A stretch of DNA of 64,000 nt from assembly GCA_018436095.1 (NCBI GenBank), contig JAHDMJ010000025.1:1-64000 (forward strand). Reading direction: 5' to 3'. The DNA comes from Clostridia bacterium (GTDB taxonomy: Bacteria > Bacillota > Peptococcia > DRI-13 > UBA5745). Positions 59,399 through 64,000 of the stretch are shown here, in pieces. Position numbers and translations under genes: made by a program. The notes beneath the pieces were generated by a model that had not been told where the DNA came from, did no database searches, and worked only from the letters and a program-made list of their open reading frames with translations. How positions within the stretch are numbered: the first letter of the stretch is position 1; every line of letters begins with the position of its first letter.

Positions 59399-59761
59399 TT
59401 ACAGGCTTTCGGAAAATTGTACTTGAAAGCCGTCGGGATCGGTAACATAAAAGAAACGGACATGAGGATTGGGCTGTATGATCTCACTGATTACGGGAAT
59501 GCCGGCATCACGGACTTGGCCCAGCTTCTCAGCCAGGGAATCCACTCTAAAGCCTAAAGAAACGGCATTGCCGATGATGGGCTCCGGATGGTTCTTATAG
59601 CAAACCAGCTCTACCTTTGTCTCCCCCGCTCCTAAAAAGGCTATTTCCGTATCGGGGCCTGCCGGAAAGCGCCTGTCGATGGGTAAGCCGACGATTTTTG
59701 TATAAAAATCCAGAGAAGCCTCCAAATCTTTAACGGTAAGGGTGGTATAGACGAAACTCAT
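59399..59761 (-). CDS. VOC-superfamily (glyoxalase-like) protein
   Basis: A 120-aa protein of the vicinal oxygen chelate fold (LTVKDLEASLDFYTKIVGLP at the start, FFYVTDPDGFQVQFSE at the end), with a likely metal glutamate in KVELV. The family includes glyoxalase I, epimerases and dioxygenases. AAGGAGGG precedes the ATG. It is probably co-transcribed with the flavoprotein behind it. Function unknown. Confidence 0.8.
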   Translation of the reverse strand: MSFVYTTLTVKDLEASLDFYTKIVGLPIDRRFPAGPDTEIAFLGAGETKVELVCYKNHPEPIIGNAVSLGFRVDSLAEKLGQVRDAGIPVISEIIQPNPHVRFFYVTDPDGFQVQFSESL

Positions 59762-59944
59762 AAGCTGTCCCTCCTTATTTTTTATTGCTGCTGTTTTTGT
59801 TGCCGACGCCGAGACTGTTTCTTAAAGTATAGCAAAAGCTGGCCGAAGCGTAAAGCCTGCCGGCGCTGCTCTTCCGAATAGCCCCCCGGTATAGTATAAT
59901 TTTAGGGAGCGTTAAATCACGGTAAAACCGCAGAGGAGATCAAA

Positions 59945-60619
59945 ATGCGCAAACAGGAATTTGATAAGATAATAAACGAATTTTCTTTTAAGGAACGCAT
60001 CAGCGGCATCAATGAGTATTTTCACGCGGCGGTTTTAGCCCCGTTGCTGCTGATAGACGGAGAATATCATTTCGTGTTTGAACAACGTATGCCCCATATC
60101 CGCCAGGGCGGAGAGGTCTGCTTTCCCGGCGGCAAAATTGAAGCGTCCGATCCTTCGCCTTTGGAGGCGGCTTTGCGGGAAACCTATGAAGAGATTGGCT
60201 GCCCGCCGGAAAAGGTCAATGTCATCGGCAGGCTTGACAGCCAGCTTTTGTCAAGCGGCGTGTTGGTCCATGCCTATCTGGGCATCTTACCTGAGCCGGT
60301 AAGTCCACAGGCCATTGCCAAAGATGAGGTGGCTGCCGTTTTTTCCGTCCCCCTCTCTTTCTTTTTGGAGAATGAGCCGGAGCTCTATGAATGCAAGGTC
60401 CTAATCCACCCATATCTGACGGACCGGGAAACCGGTGAGAAGAAAATACTGCTGCCTGCAGAGGAATTGGGATTGCCCGCCTATTACAGCGAGCCCTGGG
60501 GCGGGGCCTTTCATAAAATCCATGTCTACCGCACTGAGTTTGGTTTAGTCTGGGGCCTAACCGCCAAAATTGTCTATGATTGTGTGACAAAAATCAGGAA
60601 AATACGCTCTAAATTATAG
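59945..60619 (+). CDS. Nudix hydrolase (CoA pyrophosphatase-like)
   Basis: A 224-aa protein with a full Nudix box, GGKIEASDPSPLEAALRE followed by TYEEIG (about 62-85). The preceding RQGGEVCFPGGK matches the CoA-pyrophosphatase subgroup (NudL), which splits CoA and its derivatives. GAGGAG precedes the ATG. A perfect hairpin terminator follows. It seems to be transcribed alone. Confidence 0.85.
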   Translation: MRKQEFDKIINEFSFKERISGINEYFHAAVLAPLLLIDGEYHFVFEQRMPHIRQGGEVCFPGGKIEASDPSPLEAALRETYEEIGCPPEKVNVIGRLDSQLLSSGVLVHAYLGILPEPVSPQAIAKDEVAAVFSVPLSFFLENEPELYECKVLIHPYLTDRETGEKKILLPAEELGLPAYYSEPWGGAFHKIHVYRTEFGLVWGLTAKIVYDCVTKIRKIRSKL

Positions 60620-60623
60620 AAAA

Positions 60624-60664
60624 ACGCAACAGGTCAAGTTCCGCCGGAACTTGACCTGTTGCGT
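60624..60664 (+). terminator. Perfect hairpin terminator after the Nudix gene
   Basis: A 19-bp perfect stem (60624-60642 with 60646-60664) with a 3-nt loop. There is little T-run, but the stem is very stable. Confidence 0.8.
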
Positions 60665-60800
60665 ATATATGATGAGAGGGAAGGAAAATGACTTAAGCTA
60701 AGTGTTTGAATACTGTTTATCCTTGATGAGGTAATTATATAGAACTATTTTTGCCGATTCCAGCAAGAATGTGTAAACGATATGTAATTTTTTTTAGGAG

Positions 60801-61110
60801 AAAGCTTGTTTCCGCTTCCTGAGGCTGACTGCTCAAAAAACGAGGCTAACCCTCAAAAACGGGGTTGACTGCTCAAAAAACGAGGTTGTGTATTAAATTT
60901 AAGTGGAAATATGCATAACTCGGTATAGTGATTCTATATATCCGCATACCCAATCAAATAACTGTATATATCCTGACAAAATCCATGCACAACTTCGATT
61001 TTTGAGCAACTGGCCTTTGGGCACCGCACCTCACCGCAAAACAGGCTTGAAGCGAAGCGGTCAAACTCACCACCCCGGATTTACGCCCTCATGGATTCGC
61101 TACTTTTTTT
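60801..61110 (-). repeat. Dispersed non-coding repeat C, copy C2
   Basis: An inverted copy of 36130-36436. It shares GCTTGTTTCCGCT (60804-60816), GGTCAAACTCACCA (61059-61072) and GGATTCGC (61093-61100) with C1. Four copies of the TGCTCAAAAAACGAGGTTGT word are seen (60830-60849, 60851-60869, 60870-60890, and inverted at 60988-61008). The middle differs from C1. No gene is visible; it fills the gap between the Nudix terminator and the HAD gene. Confidence 0.72.
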
Positions 61111-61138
61111 AACTAAATGGGATTAGAGCAAGACCTGC

Positions 61139-61936
61139 TTATTCCTCGGGAATATCGCCCACGCCTTCCAATACCAGCCGGGGGCGGTAAGGATATTGCT
61201 TCATGATCTCCCGGGATGTAACACCGCTCAGCACCAAAATAGAATCCAGGCCGCTTTCAATGCCGGCGATAATATCCGTATCCATACGGTCGCCGATCAT
61301 TGCCGCTTCTTCGGAGTGGACGCCCAATATCTTAAGGCCTGTACGCATCATTAAGGGATTGGGCTTGCCGATGTAATAGGCATACCTGCCCGTTGTGGCT
61401 TCTATAGGAGCCAACAGGGCCCGGCAGGCAGGGCCGATGCCGTGTTCTAAGGGAGCGGTCAAATCCGTATTGGTGCCGATAAGTTTGGCGCCGTTAAACA
61501 CATAGTCTATCGCTTGACAGATATTACGATAATTATAATCGTCGGTTTCCCCTACGATGACATAATCGGGATTTGCCTCGACGGCTGTATCCTCCGCTTT
61601 ATATACGGTGACGCCGGTTTCGGTTAAGGCCTGAAAAAGCGCGGGTTCGCCAATGACGTAGGCGCTGCAGCCCGGCGACTGACGGCTGATAAACTTAGCC
61701 GTGGCCAAAGCGCTGGTGTAGAAATGCTCTTCGCCTACGTCAAGTCCCATAGCCGCCAGCTTTTGCCGCAGCTCTTTGGGTGAGCGCCGGCTGGAGTTTG
61801 TCAAAAATAAAAACTTTTTATTCTCCCGGTACAGCCATTGAACGAATTCTTTCACGCCGGGCAGCAGATGATCCCCCCGGTAAATAACCCCATCCATATC
61901 GCAAATATAGCCTTTTTTTGCTCGTAAGGAATCCAA
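61139..61936 (-). CDS. HAD-IIA phosphatase (NagD-like)
   Basis: A 265-aa phosphatase of the HAD-IIA group (NagD, AraL, phosphoglycolate/4-nitrophenyl phosphatases). Motif I DMDGV (D13, D15), motif II TNSS, motif III lysine in GKPNP and motif IV GDRMDTD are all there. The TTG start at 61936 has GGGGAG 6 nt upstream. It likely clears sugar phosphates or damaged metabolites; the neighbours give no clue. Confidence 0.88.
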   Translation of the reverse strand: MDSLRAKKGYICDMDGVIYRGDHLLPGVKEFVQWLYRENKKFLFLTNSSRRSPKELRQKLAAMGLDVGEEHFYTSALATAKFISRQSPGCSAYVIGEPALFQALTETGVTVYKAEDTAVEANPDYVIVGETDDYNYRNICQAIDYVFNGAKLIGTNTDLTAPLEHGIGPACRALLAPIEATTGRYAYYIGKPNPLMMRTGLKILGVHSEEAAMIGDRMDTDIIAGIESGLDSILVLSGVTSREIMKQYPYRPRLVLEGVGDIPEE

Positions 61937-62190
61937 TTTTTACTCCCCTTTCTTCTTATCGCTCTTATTTTATTATATCATTGTAAAATCTAATGTTCAT
62001 TGACGTTAAATGAAAGTAAAATCAGCGGATCAGGCTGTCATAAGTGCCTTAACCGATTTTATTTATTGCCGCAGCCTTAACTTTACACAAATCAAACAAA
62101 ATCATTACTATAGAATTAACAATCCTTGCTATAGTGTTATCTGTAGAAATGTAATTGGAGATTGTGCCCGGGAGAATGAAGGGTATAAAC

Positions 62191-63957
62191 ATGAATGATC
62201 AAAGAAAAGAGAGTTTGGATAGTGTTATAAGCGGCAAGCAGATCAGAACTGTCTTCCAGCCTATTGTGTCCATTACCGACGGTAATATATTGGGCTATGA
62301 GGCCCTCAGCAGGATAAAAAGCGAATCGGCTTTTGAAAATATCGAAGAATTGTTTGCCTCTGCCAAAGAATACAACCGGCTATGGGAGCTGGAGCTGCTG
62401 TGCAGAACGACGGCGCTGGAAGCGGCTTATCAGTTTGTGGCGCCTCCCTATAACAAAAAATTATTTTTGAATGTTAATCCCAATATTATGCATGATGAGA
62501 AATTCATTAAAGGCTTCACCAAAGAATTTCTTAAAAAATATAATATAGGCTGCCAAAATATTATATTTGAAATAACAGAAAGAAATGTTGTGGAGGATAT
62601 GGAGAGCTTCCGGACCATCATCAGCTATTACAAAAGTCAGGATTATGAAATTGCTGTGGATGATGCCGGTTCGGGATATTCGGGCCTGAATTTGATAAGC
62701 GACGTCAATCCTAATTATATAAAGCTGGATATGAAGCTGATTCGCCGAATCCATACCAGCAGCCTGAAGCATGCTCTTGTCAAAGGTATGGTGGAGTTTT
62801 CTAAAGCCTCGACCATCAAGCTTATCGCCGAAGGCATCGAAACCTATGAGGAGTTGGAGGCCCTGGTAAACCTGGGCGTTCAATGCGGACAAGGCTATTA
62901 TCTGCAGAAGCCGGATACGGAAATAAACGGTATCAAACCGGAAGCTCTACAGGCAATAAAACAAATTAACAGGAAGACACAGCAGCCCTTGCAAGAAGGC
63001 TTTGCCAATACCTCCATTCAATACATATGCAAGGATACCGGCAGAGTGCCTCCGGAAGAAACAGTCTTGAAAGTATATGAGAACATAAAGGATAGAGCCG
63101 GCAACCCCGGTTTATGCGTGATTAAAAACGATATCCCCGTAGGCATTATCACCAAAGAAAAGCTGGCCTTTCATTTAAGCGGCCGCTACGGCTTTACCTT
63201 ATACCAAAATAAACCGATCTCGACGATAATGGATAAGAATTTTTTATCCGTTGACTGCAAAACAGCCATAAACGAAGTGTCGTCTATGGCCATGGACCGG
63301 TCCGATGATAAGCTTTATGATTTTATCGTGGTTACGGAGGAAGAAAAATATCTGGGTACATTAACCGTGAAGGATTTGCTGCAAAAGTCAATTGAGATCC
63401 AGGTTTCTACCGCTAAGCATTTAAATCCCTTGTCGGGCTTGCCCGGCAATGTCCTGATCGAAGAAAAGCTTAAACAGTATATTGCCGGCGACTGCAAGTA
63501 TAGCGTTGCTTATGTGGATATTGATAATTTTAAACCTTATAATGATATTTATGGCTTTGAAAATGGCGATTTAGTAATAATGCTGCTGGTGGATATCATG
63601 AAAAAACATATACCCGGCCATGCGTTTATCGGCCATGTGGGCGGCGATGATTTTGTAGTCGTTGTGGAAGACCACATTGATGAAGATTATTTTTCCGGTA
63701 TTATCAAGGATTTTGAAGAAAAGGTTTTAGCCCTTTATAATGAAGCCGACAGGCAAAAAGGGTATATTACTACCATGAACAGGCATGGAGTTCAGGAGGA
63801 ATTTCCGCTGATTACGCTGACCGCTGTAGCGATCAATAATCGCTTAAGGAGGTATAAGAGTACAGTTGAAATAGCCGCTATACTTTCCGGGCTGAAATTA
63901 AAGGCTAAAGGCCGTTTTATTGAAAGAAGGCTCGCCCTTTTTGAAAACCTCAAGTGA
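62191..63957 (+). CDS. EAL-CBS-GGDEF cyclic-di-GMP protein
   Basis: A 588-aa cytoplasmic protein with no membrane segment. The N-terminal EAL domain (about 10-250) has EALSR (37-41), FLNVNP, FEITER, VDDAGSGYSGL and AEGIET, all the residues needed for c-di-GMP phosphodiesterase activity. A CBS pair (about 275-405) follows and could bind a nucleotide. The C-terminal GGDEF domain (about 410-588) carries GGDDF (484-488), a slight change from GGDEF. It may be a phosphodiesterase with a regulatory or weak cyclase half. The ATG at 62191 has AAGGG 7 nt upstream. Confidence 0.87.
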   Translation: MNDQRKESLDSVISGKQIRTVFQPIVSITDGNILGYEALSRIKSESAFENIEELFASAKEYNRLWELELLCRTTALEAAYQFVAPPYNKKLFLNVNPNIMHDEKFIKGFTKEFLKKYNIGCQNIIFEITERNVVEDMESFRTIISYYKSQDYEIAVDDAGSGYSGLNLISDVNPNYIKLDMKLIRRIHTSSLKHALVKGMVEFSKASTIKLIAEGIETYEELEALVNLGVQCGQGYYLQKPDTEINGIKPEALQAIKQINRKTQQPLQEGFANTSIQYICKDTGRVPPEETVLKVYENIKDRAGNPGLCVIKNDIPVGIITKEKLAFHLSGRYGFTLYQNKPISTIMDKNFLSVDCKTAINEVSSMAMDRSDDKLYDFIVVTEEEKYLGTLTVKDLLQKSIEIQVSTAKHLNPLSGLPGNVLIEEKLKQYIAGDCKYSVAYVDIDNFKPYNDIYGFENGDLVIMLLVDIMKKHIPGHAFIGHVGGDDFVVVVEDHIDEDYFSGIIKDFEEKVLALYNEADRQKGYITTMNRHGVQEEFPLITLTAVAINNRLRRYKSTVEIAAILSGLKLKAKGRFIERRLALFENLK

Positions 63958-64000
63958 AAATGTCAGGGGAACTGCAAAACAGGCCGGTTGACAATCACCC

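Overview
The window looks like the chromosome of an anaerobic Bacillota (Clostridia-like) bacterium. The signs are strong GGAGG-type ribosome binding sites, frequent TTG starts, a T-box leader, many lipoprotein binding components, and a gene set for fermenting amino acids and organic acids (tryptophanase, methionine gamma-lyase, UbiD/UbiX, Mo-hydroxylase, sodium-type symporters). No rRNA, tRNA, CRISPR array, transposase or phage gene was seen. The genus cannot be named from sequence alone.

Layout. 1-403: a non-coding repeat (A1). 404-9091: a sugar-acid cassette (dgoD, KDPG aldolase, KDG kinase, DctPQM TRAP transporter, two dehydrogenases) around a divergent IclR-controlled promoter pair; it is bracketed by copies of one repeat family. 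9372-27512: about 18 kb of genes on the minus strand: GntR regulator, tryptophanase, M14 deacylase, TAXI-TRAP transporter, opine-type dehydrogenase, two UbiD decarboxylases, a three-subunit Mo-hydroxylase, a DctM-like permease, an Asp/Glu-racemase-fold protein, and an SSS symporter with a tiny membrane partner. 27868-35201: methionine gamma-lyase-type enzymes, alanine racemase and an NhaC-type transporter behind a sigma-54 promoter and its activator. 35326-40625: a second GntR, repeat C1, ubiX, then a tryptophan T-box in front of a TrpXYZ-type ABC transporter. 40708-41381: a composite repeat. 41542-47136: NitT/TauT-type ABC transporter, two regulators, a peroxiredoxin and an apparent ahpF-like remnant. 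47411-50116: a TetM-like GTPase fused to a Rae1/YacP-type NYN nuclease. 50113-56765: an operon with a PLP lyase, NhaC, LarA-type racemase, split UxaA/SuyAB-type lyase and a D-cysteine desulfhydrase/CuyA-type lyase, divergent from a LysR gene. 57939-63957: flavin disulfide reductase, VOC protein, Nudix hydrolase, repeat C2, HAD phosphatase and an EAL-CBS-GGDEF protein.

How it fits together. The left cassette probably imports an aldonate and converts it by DgoD, KdgK and KDPG aldolase to pyruvate and triose phosphate. The central island and the T-box transporter both point to tryptophan or related aromatic/N-heterocyclic compounds; UbiX would make the prenyl-FMN for both UbiDs. Two paralogous GntR regulators and four copies of a 13-bp palindrome suggest a shared regulon. 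Two separate clusters pair NhaC-type transporters with Cys/Met-type PLP lyases, and the second adds a LarA-type racemase to SuyAB/CuyA-like lyases. Three families of non-coding dispersed repeats with recurring short words and conserved hairpins are the main structure not explained by genes.
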